DNA of 64,000 nt, from contig CAWKOR010000001.1 of assembly GCA_963851325.1 (NCBI GenBank), forward strand, positions 806,001-870,000, written 5' to 3'. The translations under genes were made by a program, and so were the position numbers. The notes beneath the pieces were generated by a model, which worked only from the letters and a program-made list of their open reading frames with translations, searched no databases and had not been told where the DNA came from. This DNA is from DATGKG01 sp963851325. Its GTDB lineage: Bacteria > Desulfobacterota > Binatia > Binatales > Binataceae. Positions 44,433 to 52,639 of the stretch are shown in pieces (the first letter of the stretch is position 1; each line of letters begins with the position of its first letter).

Positions 44433-46043
44433 GTGAGGAATCTCGAATTAAAGCGGTTTTTACTGCAATTCGGAACCTTAATGGCGGTGCTCGCGTTGGC
44501 CATGTCCGCGAATGCGGCCTCGCTGCGCAGAGGATCCACTGGTGGGGGCGCTCTTGTTACAGGAGGCCTTCCTGGTCAGGCTCTGTGGACCTACTACGAA
44601 ACCACTGAGGCCTTTACCCTCTGCACCAGCAACAGTGCAGACCCGGACGGTTGCAATGTCGGCGGCAATGGCGACAACATCATCCGTCTGGTTAACCCGA
44701 ACGGTTCCGCCAATCCATTTCTGGCCGGCGGAATTGAGCAGCCCGTGTGCGCCATGATCTACGTCTTCGATGACGACGAAGAGATGGGCGAGTGCTGCGG
44801 ATGCCTGGTAACCTCATCGGGCTTGCTGAACCTCTCGGTCGAGCACAACCTGACCTCGAACTGGGGCCTCGCGGGTGGACCGGAAGGTGGCGAACATCAG
44901 AATGGTGTGATCGCGATTGTCGCGGCGGCGCCGAACGGACCTGGTGGTACTTGCAACCCGAGCAACGTCCCGGGCTATACCGTGACGACCGCGAACAACC
45001 TGCTCGGCAGCAATACCCACAATCAAATCGTTCAGCGGGGAGCGACATATTCAAGTTACGAAGCAGTCGGGATCACCGAAACCGGACTTTTCGATAACGG
45101 CGGTGGTGACCCGACCAATCTAGTCTATCTGCAGACTCAGTGCGGAGCGATCACCGGAAACGGCACCGGCGGTGCGCTGTGCAGCTGCGTGGTGGCTCCT
45201 TTCGTTCCAATCATTACACCCACGGGCACTCCGACCGCGACTTTGACGACTACTCCGACTCCGACGTCCACGCCCACGGCTACTGCGACCACGACCGCAA
45301 CGGCAACTCCGACGGGAGTTTCGACGACGACATTCCTAACCGAAGGCACGACCTTTACCGTTCCGACCAATTGGAACAGCTCCAATAACACCATCCAGTG
45401 CATCGGTGGTGGCGGTGGCGGTGCTCATACATTCGGAGCGGCCGGCGGCGGCGGTGGCGCCTATTGCTTGGCCACTAACGTCGTGCTGACTCCCAGCGCC
45501 GTCCTTCAAATCCAGATCGGAACTGGAGGCAATGAACAAACTGCCGGCACCGCATCCTGGTTCAACGGCACGAGTTCCACGGCTGCCTCTTGCGGAGCTG
45601 CGGGCGGAGCAGGCGGCTCCGGTGGCACAGCGGGCGCCGGTGGAACAACGGCCAACAGTGTCGGAGGGACCACGTTCAAAGGCGGCGATGGCGGCAGCAC
45701 TTGTGGAACCAGCTGTGCGTCCGCTGGCGGCGGCGGAGCGGGCGGCCCGAACGGCGCTGGCGTTGATGGAACGAGCGCTCCATCGATTACGCCTGGCGCG
45801 GGTGGCGCAGGTGATAATGGTTCTGGCGGTACCGGCGGAACAGTCAATGGCGGCGCTGGCGGAAACGGCACCGAATTCCAAGTCTCACCGGCATTTGGAA
45901 GTGGAGGCGGCGGTGGTGCTGGAACTCAGGTTCTTCTTGGCGGCGCCGGCGGCAACTACGGCGCCGGCGGCGGTGGCGCGGGTGACGGAGGCGGCGCAGG
46001 CGGACCTGGTCTCTGCGTTGTCACGTACACGCCGGCACCTTAA
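44433..46043 (+). CDS. Secreted protein with TP-rich linker and glycine-rich domain (paralog 1)
   Basis: 536 residues from GTG 44433 (GGGAGGG seven bases upstream). Signal peptide ending near AMSANA; an N-terminal domain of about 230 residues rich in Cys, Asn and Gly (WTYYETTEAFTLCTSNSADP, MGECCGCLVTSSG, NGVIAIVAAAPNGPGG); a Thr/Pro linker near residues 265-305; a sheet lead-in FTVPTNWNSSNNTIQCIGG; and a glycine-rich tail to the end. The last part resembles glycine-rich domains of phage tail tips and surface proteins. The N-terminal domain is not recognised. Near-identical to the gene at 46502. Confidence 0.82.
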   Translation: MRNLELKRFLLQFGTLMAVLALAMSANAASLRRGSTGGGALVTGGLPGQALWTYYETTEAFTLCTSNSADPDGCNVGGNGDNIIRLVNPNGSANPFLAGGIEQPVCAMIYVFDDDEEMGECCGCLVTSSGLLNLSVEHNLTSNWGLAGGPEGGEHQNGVIAIVAAAPNGPGGTCNPSNVPGYTVTTANNLLGSNTHNQIVQRGATYSSYEAVGITETGLFDNGGGDPTNLVYLQTQCGAITGNGTGGALCSCVVAPFVPIITPTGTPTATLTTTPTPTSTPTATATTTATATPTGVSTTTFLTEGTTFTVPTNWNSSNNTIQCIGGGGGGAHTFGAAGGGGGAYCLATNVVLTPSAVLQIQIGTGGNEQTAGTASWFNGTSSTAASCGAAGGAGGSGGTAGAGGTTANSVGGTTFKGGDGGSTCGTSCASAGGGGAGGPNGAGVDGTSAPSITPGAGGAGDNGSGGTGGTVNGGAGGNGTEFQVSPAFGSGGGGGAGTQVLLGGAGGNYGAGGGGAGDGGGAGGPGLCVVTYTPAP

Positions 46044-46501
46044 GGGGGCCAATGCAAAAGCTGATGGTGACCGCGTCGAGATGTTGAGCGCGGAGAACCG
46101 ATAAGTGTGAGGAAGGAAGGGTAATTGCCGAGGAAAGGCAATTACCCTTCCTCGTTTGGGCTCTGGCGGATAACGGGCGCCCGATGTCTGTCTGAAAGCC
46201 ATGGAGAGCGCTTGCCTCAAAGTTGAAAGTATCAAAGTTGAACGTATCGATGAGACAGCCCGCAGAGAATCGGCATCGGCAATTTCGGGGCCACGAGGCG
46301 GCGCGCCCGGTTCAAATGATCGGGCGTTCAAAGAGTTGCCTTGGACTCGTTTTGCGACTCGGATTTTCGGTTGCCGGGCATCGCTCCTGCGGGCGTCGCC
46401 ATCGCTCGGATTCGCTTTATAGTCTGTCAATGTGCTACATCGGCTTCGCCGTAGCAGTGCTTGCTCGGTGAGCGGCCAATACGGCTTGGGAGGGTGAACA
46501 G
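46044..46501. other. Intergenic region between the paralogs, with hairpin and duplicated upstream sequence
   Basis: A 16-base stem (AGGAAGGGTAATTGCC, 46114-46129, with 46137-46152) followed by CGTTT is a likely terminator. The final 65 bases resemble the region before the first paralog. No gene is seen. Confidence 0.6.
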
Positions 46502-48268
46502 GTGAGGAATCTTGAACTGAAGCGTTTTCTGGTGCGATTCGGAACCGTAATGGCGGTGCTCGCGTTGGCCATGTCCGCGAATGCGGCCTCGCTGCGCAGG
46601 GGATCCACCGGTGGGGGCGCTGTTGTTACAGGAGGCCTTCCTGGTCAGGCTCTGTGGACCTACTACGAGACCACTGAAGCCTTTACTCTTTGCACCAGCA
46701 ACAGTGCAGACCCGGATGGTTGCAATGTCGGCGGCACCGGCGACAACATCATCCGTCTGGTTAACCCGAACGGTTCCGCCAATCCATTTCTGGCCGGCGG
46801 AATTGAGCAGCCCGTGTGCGCCATGATCTACGTCTTCGATGACGACGAAGAGATGGGCGAGTGCTGCGGATGCCTCGTGACCTCGTCGGGCCTGCTGACC
46901 CTCTCGGTCGAGCACAACCTGACCTCGAACTGGGGCCTCTCGGGCGGACCTGAGGGCGCAGAGCATCAGAATGGCGTGATCGCGGTCATCGCGGCTGCGC
47001 CGAACGGACCTGGCGGTACTTGCAACCCGAGCAACGTCCCGGGCTATACCGTCACGACCGCTAACAACCTGCTCGGCAGCAATACCCACAATCAAGTCGT
47101 TCAGAAGGGAGCGACATACGCAGAGTACGGAATATTCGGGCTCACCGAAACCGGGCTTTTCGATAACGGCGGCGGTGACCCAACCAACCTGGTCTATCTG
47201 CAGACCCAGTGCGGAGCGATCACCGGTAATGGCAGCGGCGGTGCGCTGTGCAACTGCGTCGTGCCGCCTTTCGTTCCAAGCCGTACACCGACTCCGACTC
47301 CGACTGCTACGGCGACCGGGACGGCGACTGCTACGCCAACCGAGACGGCGACTGCTACGCCTACCGAGACGGCGACTGCGACGGCAACCGAGACAGCGAC
47401 TGCTACGGCAACTGAGACGGCGACTGCCACGGCAACCGAGACTGCAACTGAGACGCCGACTGCGACGTCCACACCCACGGCAACCGAGACGCCTACGCCG
47501 ACTCCAACCCCGGTGCCGACTTCGACGACGTCGTTTCTAACCTCCGGCACCAGCTTCGACGTTCCGGCCAACTGGAACAATTCCAACAACACCATCCAGT
47601 GCATCGGTGGCGGCGGTGGTGGTGTTACGAGAGCCGGAGCGGGCGGCGGCGGCGGCGGCGCCTATTGCAAGAGCATCGACATCACACTGACTCCTAGCAC
47701 CAGCGTTCAAATCCAGATCGGAACTGGAGGCGCTGCACAAACCGCCGGCACAGCTTCCTGGTTCAACGGCACCAGTTCGACTTCTGCCTCGTGCGGGGCC
47801 GCGGGCGGCGGCGGCGGCTCGTTTGTTGGTATGGGCGCTAGTACCGGCGGCGCGGGTGGAACCACGGCCAACAGCATCGGGGGAACCACGTTCGCAGGCG
47901 GCAATGGTGGTAGCACGAATTCAACGGCCAATGCTTCCACCGGCGGCGGCGGAGCGGGTGGCCCCAACGGTGCCGGTAATAGTCCGGGGCTCAATAGCAC
48001 TACAACCGCTCAGCCGGGTGCATCGGGTGATGCGGGTTTTGGTGGCGCCGGCGGTGCAACCGGTGGGGGTGTTGGAGCCGCCGGAGGAAACGGCACCGAA
48101 TTTCAACTTTCGCCAGCATTTGGAAGCGGCGGCGGCGGTGGCGCGGGAACGGGCGCGGCCAATGGCGGAGTCGGCGGCAATTACGGTGCCGGTGGCGGCG
48201 GCGCTGGCCACGGAGGCGGCTCGGGCGCGCCTGGTGTCTGCATCGTCACGTACACGCCGCTGCCTTAA
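46502..48268 (+). CDS. Secreted protein with TP-rich linker and glycine-rich domain (paralog 2)
   Basis: 588 residues from GTG 46502. The signal peptide and the N-terminal domain are almost the same as in paralog 1 (only scattered changes such as LSGGPEGAEHQ for LAGGPEGGEHQ), while the linker is much longer, built from about six 8-residue units of the ETATATPT type. The glycine-rich C-terminal domain has diverged in loop lengths. Cys in the N-terminal domain are conserved between the two, pointing to disulfides outside the cell. Likely cell-surface or matrix protein; function unknown. Confidence 0.82.
   Translation: MRNLELKRFLVRFGTVMAVLALAMSANAASLRRGSTGGGAVVTGGLPGQALWTYYETTEAFTLCTSNSADPDGCNVGGTGDNIIRLVNPNGSANPFLAGGIEQPVCAMIYVFDDDEEMGECCGCLVTSSGLLTLSVEHNLTSNWGLSGGPEGAEHQNGVIAVIAAAPNGPGGTCNPSNVPGYTVTTANNLLGSNTHNQVVQKGATYAEYGIFGLTETGLFDNGGGDPTNLVYLQTQCGAITGNGSGGALCNCVVPPFVPSRTPTPTPTATATGTATATPTETATATPTETATATATETATATATETATATATETATETPTATSTPTATETPTPTPTPVPTSTTSFLTSGTSFDVPANWNNSNNTIQCIGGGGGGVTRAGAGGGGGGAYCKSIDITLTPSTSVQIQIGTGGAAQTAGTASWFNGTSSTSASCGAAGGGGGSFVGMGASTGGAGGTTANSIGGTTFAGGNGGSTNSTANASTGGGGAGGPNGAGNSPGLNSTTTAQPGASGDAGFGGAGGATGGGVGAAGGNGTEFQLSPAFGSGGGGGAGTGAANGGVGGNYGAGGGGAGHGGGSGAPGVCIVTYTPLP
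47283..47523 (+). repeat. 24-base minisatellite coding a Thr/Pro/Glu linker
   Basis: Consecutive units of 24 bases of the type GAGACGGCGACTGCTACG plus a variable end encode ETATATPT or ETATATAT; about six units are seen, then irregular TPTPTP. Paralog 1 has only a short irregular linker here. Confidence 0.85.
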
Positions 48269-48318
48269 CCGGCCGGTGAGAAACTGACCGCATCAAGACG
48301 TTAAACGCGAAAAATCCA

Positions 48319-48345
48319 CGAGGGCGGGTAAATTACCCGCCCTCG
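48319..48345 (+). terminator. Hairpin after paralog 2
   Basis: CGAGGGCGGGTAA, one base, TTACCCGCCCTCG: a perfect palindrome 50 bases after the stop. A weak T-run follows further on. Confidence 0.55.
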
Positions 48346-48456
48346 CGGCGTTTGGCGGATAGGGGCGCAATCGCCCGCGCGAACCATGCACTCCTGAAAG
48401 CGCCGACTATCGGTCCGCGCTGGTGGGCACAACGGCGTCAATCGAAAACAATGGAG

Positions 48457-48531
48457 CGTCCCCAACGGGATTTGAACCCGTGTTACCGACGTGAAAGGCC
48501 GGTGTCCTAGGCCGAGCTAGACGATGGGGAC
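48457..48531 (-). tRNA. tRNA-Glu (anticodon TTC)
   Basis: On the minus strand: acceptor GTCCCCA/TGGGGAC, D arm with CTAGCTCGGCCTAG, anticodon stem CCGGC/GTCGG with loop CTTTCAC, T arm ACGGG-TTCAAAT-CCCGT. Discriminator G; the CCA end is not encoded. Confidence 0.95.
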
Positions 48532-48648
48532 CTTGGCGAAAGGTTGGAACCGCACTGGCCTCGCGAGGCTAGCATCGCACCGCGAGGATCGGCAAGCATT
48601 CGTCCAATAATGCCTTCCCGCAACTGGCGACGCAAAAGTCCGTCGCGC

Positions 48649-49494
48649 TCAGCCGCTGAATGACACCTTTCCGATGATCTCCGAAACCGAGCGATGCCCG
48701 TTCTCGACGAGCAGCGCATCCAGTTCGCGATCGATGCGGCCTAGCGCGCCCGCCCCTTCCTTGATCAACGCCGAACCGATCTGCACCGCCGTAGCGCCGG
48801 TGAGATGCGCGAGGTAGGCGTCGCGCCCGGTATTCACACCGCCGACCGCGACGATATCGAGCAGCGATTCGCCCTCGCGAAAGTATGCGTTCACTTGCGA
48901 GAGCGCGCGCTCCGGACCTTTCACCGCACCGCTCCTGAGGTCGATGTCGAGGTCCTTGGGCAAATCGTTCGCGCATACCAGGATCGAGACGCGCAACGAC
49001 TTCATCAGATCGGCGATCGCGCGCGGCGTGAAGCTGAGACCCTTGGAAGGAAGCTTCACCGCAAGGGCAGCCGCGGTCTCGCCGCGCACCCGCCCGACCA
49101 GCGACTTGAGCCGCTCGAAGGACGCGAAGGGCGCCACCGAGGCCATCACATAATCATCGGCGAGGTTAAGCTCGAGGATATTCGCGCCCGCCCGATCGAG
49201 CGTCTGCGCAACCGAAACGATCTCATCTTCAGTACTGCCGACCACGCTGCCGACGATGATCTTGTTGCGCGCGCGCAGATCGCGGGCGATCGCAGCGAAG
49301 TACTCGACGCCATTGTTCTTCAGATTCTCCGGCTGCTCGAGACCTGCGACGTTGCACGACTTGAAGACCACCGCGCCGCGATGCACCGCGCTTAGTTCGA
49401 AGAGCTCGCCGCGCTCGGCCGAGCGTGGCCCCGACGCGTTCATCACCGACGAACTGACCTCGATTCCGCCTAGCCGAATACTGGTGCGTTCCAT
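48649..49494 (-). CDS. Dihydroorotate dehydrogenase-like flavoprotein
   Basis: 281-residue FMN barrel of the PyrD class 1 shape: opening SSSVMNASGPRSA, VVFKSCNVAG, KIIVGSVVGST, AALAVKLPSKG and the phosphate-binding end DIVAVGGVNTGRDAYLAHLTGATAVQIGSALI. The usual LNLSCPN motif is replaced by LNLADDYV, so true dihydroorotate oxidation is doubtful. It may be a related enoate or other FMN enzyme. Divergent from the ketopantoate reductase gene. Confidence 0.85.
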   Translation of the reverse strand: MERTSIRLGGIEVSSSVMNASGPRSAERGELFELSAVHRGAVVFKSCNVAGLEQPENLKNNGVEYFAAIARDLRARNKIIVGSVVGSTEDEIVSVAQTLDRAGANILELNLADDYVMASVAPFASFERLKSLVGRVRGETAAALAVKLPSKGLSFTPRAIADLMKSLRVSILVCANDLPKDLDIDLRSGAVKGPERALSQVNAYFREGESLLDIVAVGGVNTGRDAYLAHLTGATAVQIGSALIKEGAGALGRIDRELDALLVENGHRSVSEIIGKVSFSG

Positions 49495-49577
49495 GCGCTA
49501 GTTCCTACTTGCCTCCATCGACGCCTGCAAGCGCGGGAGGCATTCCATACGCCGGATGCCGCGGTTATTGTCCTTCG

Positions 49578-50549
49578 ATGGATACGCGGCCAATTCTGAT
49601 TGCGGGCGCGGGCGCGATCGGCTCGGTGATGGGCGCGATGTTGCGCCGCGCGGGCCATCCCGTCGCGCTGCTCGGCCGCGCAAGTCACCTCGATGCGATC
49701 GCGCGCGAGGGCCTGCGCGTGAGCGGGTTGTTTGGCGATCACCTCGCGAGCGGTTTCAGCCTGGTGAGCGATCCGGCGCATCTGAAAGGTCAGTTCGATC
49801 TGATCCTGCTGACCGTCAAGGCCTACGACACCGTCTCGATGGCGGATCGCATCAAACCTTTGCTCGCACCTGATGGGTTGGTCGTGTCGATGCAGAACGG
49901 GGTCGGCAATCTCGACGTCCTGGTCGAGCGCTTTGGCCCTTCGCGGGTAATCGGCGGGCGCGTGATGCTGGGTGCGGAGATTCGCTCGCCGGGCACCGCG
50001 CATGCAACTGTGTTCGGCGAGCCACTCGCGATTGGGCCGTCGGCGCTGGCTAATCGCGAGCATAGCGCTGCGCTATACGAACGCGCGCGCGAGGTTGCAG
50101 CGATGCTGACCGCGGCGCGCATTCCAACTGAGGCATACCAGGATATCGCGCCGCTGCTGTGGACCAAACTCTTCTACAATGCGGCACTGAATCCGCTGGG
50201 CGCGTTGCTGCGGCTTCACTACGGTGCGTTGGCGGCGGACCCCGATCTGCGTGCGATCATGGATGAGGTCATCGAGGAAGCATTCGCGGTCGCCTCGACT
50301 CTTGACGTTCCGGTTCCTTACGAAAGCGCCGAGGCCTATCGCGCCGTGTTCTACTCCAGGCTGGTGCCCGCGACCTTCGATCATCGCCCAACGATGCTCT
50401 ACGATCTCGAACAGCGCGGCCGCACCGATATCATGGAGATGAACGGCAAGGTGGTCGAACTCGCTGGGCGGGTGGGACTTCGCGCCGATACCAACCGCCT
50501 TCTGACCCATCTCATCCGGGCCCGCGAACGGATGTGGCGCAAGGAGTGA
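49578..50549 (+). CDS. 2-dehydropantoate 2-reductase (ApbA/PanE family)
   Basis: 323 residues from ATG 49578: NADP loop LIAGAGAIGSVMGAML, LILLTVKAYDT, VVSMQNGVGN, and the catalytic-region Lys/Asn in LLWTKLFYNAALNPLGALL. PanE makes pantoate for CoA; paralogs act on other oxoacids, so panE itself is not certain. The stop overlaps the start of a JAMM protease gene (GTGA). Confidence 0.9.
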   Translation: MDTRPILIAGAGAIGSVMGAMLRRAGHPVALLGRASHLDAIAREGLRVSGLFGDHLASGFSLVSDPAHLKGQFDLILLTVKAYDTVSMADRIKPLLAPDGLVVSMQNGVGNLDVLVERFGPSRVIGGRVMLGAEIRSPGTAHATVFGEPLAIGPSALANREHSAALYERAREVAAMLTAARIPTEAYQDIAPLLWTKLFYNAALNPLGALLRLHYGALAADPDLRAIMDEVIEEAFAVASTLDVPVPYESAEAYRAVFYSRLVPATFDHRPTMLYDLEQRGRTDIMEMNGKVVELAGRVGLRADTNRLLTHLIRARERMWRKE

Positions 50550-51022
50550 ACGTGACTTCGCCAAGACTCAGGCGCTCGAACATGGATCGCATCGTCGCGC
50601 AGGCCGAGCGCGAGTTCCCCTACGAATGCTGCGGCTTCATCATCGGGGATGAAAAGACCGAGGAGGTTCGGCCCATCACCAACATTCAGAACGCGCAGCA
50701 CGCGAAGGATCCCGCCGCGTTTCCGCGCGACGCGCGCACCGCGTTCCTGATGGACCCGAAGGAGCATCTGGCGGTGATGCGGGAGATCGACGATCGCAAG
50801 CTCGCGCTCAAGGTGGTTTATCATTCGCATCCCGATCACGAGGCTTACTTCTCGCCGACCGATCGGCGCCAGGCGTGCTCATTCGATCCGGAGTACCCGG
50901 ACTACCCCGACACCGCCTATGTGGTGATTTCGATTATGGGGGGCAGGTTCAATCGGGCCGCCGCGTTTGTCTGGGATCCGGCAAAGAAGGAGTTCGTTGA
51001 AACCGCATTGACTATTGAGTAG
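50546..51022 (+). CDS. JAMM/MPN zinc metalloprotease (M67 family)
   Basis: 158-residue protein with the complete JAMM signature: Glu in EFPYECCGFIIG, and YHSHPDHEAYFSPTDRR, the HxHPx(6)SxxD zinc motif. Bacterial members clip ubiquitin-like sulfur carriers or act as isopeptidases. GTG 50546 overlaps the previous stop; GTG 50552 is an alternative. No ThiS/MoaD-like or E1-like gene is in the window. Confidence 0.9.
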   Translation: MNVTSPRLRRSNMDRIVAQAEREFPYECCGFIIGDEKTEEVRPITNIQNAQHAKDPAAFPRDARTAFLMDPKEHLAVMREIDDRKLALKVVYHSHPDHEAYFSPTDRRQACSFDPEYPDYPDTAYVVISIMGGRFNRAAAFVWDPAKKEFVETALTIE

Positions 51023-51077
51023 GTAACGAAGTTAGTTACTATTGAATAGTCAATTCAATAGTACAATCCAATAGTCA
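51010..51077. repeat. Cluster of short direct and inverted repeats
   Basis: ACTATTGAAT (51038-51047) and ATTCAATAGT (51053-51062) form a perfect inverted repeat with a 5-base gap; a further ACTATTGA at 51011 and CCAATAGT at 51068 extend the pattern. AT-rich in contrast to the surroundings; lies between convergent genes. Confidence 0.7.
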
Positions 51078-51086
51078 GTGTAATGC

Positions 51087-51548
51087 TCAGATGCCGTCCT
51101 TGATAAGCTCGAAGACCGGCATCGTCTTCGCACATTCTTCGAATGCGCTGAGCGGGGCGCCCTTCTTCACCGAATAGTAGCGCTGGACACTGGTCGCGAA
51201 GCGATCGAGGAACACCTTGAGCGGTTCCGGGCGCTCCGCGATCGGCAGCTCGCGCACCGAGTACGCCTCGCGCCTGGACCCCTTCACCAGGGTGACGCGG
51301 CCCGAGGCTCTCGCATTGCGGACCCACTGGGTCTCGCCGCGGCTCGCGCACAGATAAATCTTACCGTTGAGGTCGAGGAGATTGACGGGGGTCGAAAAGA
51401 CCTTCCCGCTCTTACGCCCTCGGACCTCCAGGATGTAGTTGTGCTTGAACCCGATGCCGAGCCTGACCAACGCGGCATAGATTTGGCTGAAGGCACGGTC
51501 CATCGCGGACGGCTTGAGGAAGTGCGGTTGTGCTCGTGGGTCTGCCAT
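51087..51548 (-). CDS. Deazaflavin-dependent nitroreductase family protein
   Basis: 153 residues of the split-barrel type seen in Ddn and related F420-binding reductases: NYILEVRGRKSGKVFSTPVNLLDLNG, IYLCASRGETQWVRNARA, GRVTLVKGSRREAY. The GRKSGK..STPV motif is diagnostic for the family. Members reduce quinones or nitro compounds with F420 or other flavins. It has no partner gene nearby. Confidence 0.9.
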   Translation of the reverse strand: MADPRAQPHFLKPSAMDRAFSQIYAALVRLGIGFKHNYILEVRGRKSGKVFSTPVNLLDLNGKIYLCASRGETQWVRNARASGRVTLVKGSRREAYSVRELPIAERPEPLKVFLDRFATSVQRYYSVKKGAPLSAFEECAKTMPVFELIKDGI

Positions 51549-51767
51549 TGGACTGGGGCTGAACGCTCCTGTGAAATCGAAAACCTCAATAAATCTGCGC
51601 CTTTAATGGGTTTGTTTTTGCGTTTCTAGCCTCAGAACTCAGCCGCTAGATACTCGCTAGTGGGTTTGTTCCGGCTGATTCGTGAGGCCGGCATTTTCCA
51701 TCGTTCCAAGCCGTCGTTTGGCGATATCCTCGATTCTTCGAAGGCGATTTTCCAAAGAGCCTTACTT

Positions 51768-52229
51768 TCATTGGGTTATTTGGCTTCGTTTGGTAATTTT
51801 CGAAACCGAGTCAGGGAGGCGACCCAGAAACACCTCGGAATGATGTTCATCGAAGCCGACCGTCAGCAGATCGAAGAAGTCGCGACCCAGGATGTTGCGT
51901 CGCAGCGGCCCAGTGCTGAACCGGGCAAGCAAATGGAAGCACCCGAGCTCGGCGTGTGAGATTACGACCGGCAAGATGCGCGCCTCAAGCGAGATGCCGT
52001 TAGCGAGTCCAAACGCGAACGACACTCCGTCGAAGAGGTCCAATCCTATCGCCAGGGCCCACGAGCCCTGGAACAAGGAATATTCCGCTCCGGAGTCGAG
52101 CTCAGCGTCGATTTCCAACGTGGTCGATCCGGTACGTGGATTTTCGAGTTCGATCACCAAACCCGGAAAAAGTGAACCGTTAAATCGGCGCAAATAGAGA
52201 GTTCTGAATTGATAGACGACGGTCGGCAA
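51768..52229 (-). CDS. Retropepsin-like aspartic protease
   Basis: 153 residues with the active-site motif AELDSGAEYSLF (Asp-Ser-Gly-Ala) and the second hydrophobic-hydrophobic-Gly end NILGRDFFDLLTVGFDE, as in retroviral-type pepsins found in bacteria. Only one active-site motif is present, so a dimer is expected. The gene follows a DUF5678-like gene with a 4-base gap. Confidence 0.8.
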   Translation of the reverse strand: MPTVVYQFRTLYLRRFNGSLFPGLVIELENPRTGSTTLEIDAELDSGAEYSLFQGSWALAIGLDLFDGVSFAFGLANGISLEARILPVVISHAELGCFHLLARFSTGPLRRNILGRDFFDLLTVGFDEHHSEVFLGRLPDSVSKITKRSQITQ

Positions 52230-52233
52230 AACT

Positions 52234-52557
52234 TTAGAGATAGCCCTCGTTGGGTTTTCGTCTGGGATCTACCCTGAGAATGTAAGGTACCTTAATGCCC
52301 CTGCCGCGTGCCTGGTTCACCACCTCCACAGGTTCACGGCCGTGTGCCGCGATTGAGGTGCCTTCCAGGACGACCCATTCGCCGACAAATGGCTCGAATG
52401 CTTCGGGATGTTCCTCGATGAAACGATGCTCGATTGCACGATGATCAAATAGCGGAACCGCCGCCGTGCCACTGCTCTTTGGACTTCGTCGCGACTGCGG
52501 CTTCTTCGACGAGGTCGTGGCCGGCTTTCGTGATTTGGTTTTCTTCTGCGTCTTCAT
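52234..52557 (-). CDS. DUF5678-like protein with basic N-terminus
   Basis: 107 residues from ATG 52557. A Lys/Ser/Thr-rich leader (about 30 residues) precedes a domain reading EEHPEAFEPFVGEWVVLEGTS, AAHGREPVEVVNQARGRGIK, PYILRVDP, which matches the small 'GEWV...hg' domains called DUF5678. Such genes often precede a retropepsin-like protease gene, as here. Role unknown. Confidence 0.75.
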   Translation of the reverse strand: MKTQKKTKSRKPATTSSKKPQSRRSPKSSGTAAVPLFDHRAIEHRFIEEHPEAFEPFVGEWVVLEGTSIAAHGREPVEVVNQARGRGIKVPYILRVDPRRKPNEGYL

Positions 52558-52609
52558 GGTTCCAAATCTAGCAACCCGGAGCATAGCACGCGGCCTATTC
52601 ATCTGCATC

Positions 52610-52638
52610 TTGACAGAATGAATGAACGTTCATTAGAT
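52610..52638 (+). promoter_or_regulatory. Promoter and TetR-type operator before the ferritin-like cluster
   Basis: TTGACA (52610-52615) and TTAGAT (52633-52638) are 17 bases apart. The perfect 14-base palindrome AATGAACGTTCATT lies between them (52621-52634). A repressor bound there would block RNA polymerase, so TetR autoregulation is likely. Confidence 0.75.
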
Positions 52639-52639
52639 A

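Noticed and set aside
47283..47523. CRISPR or noncoding repeat in the linker
   Set aside because: The 24-base unit is in frame and codes a Thr/Pro/Glu linker.
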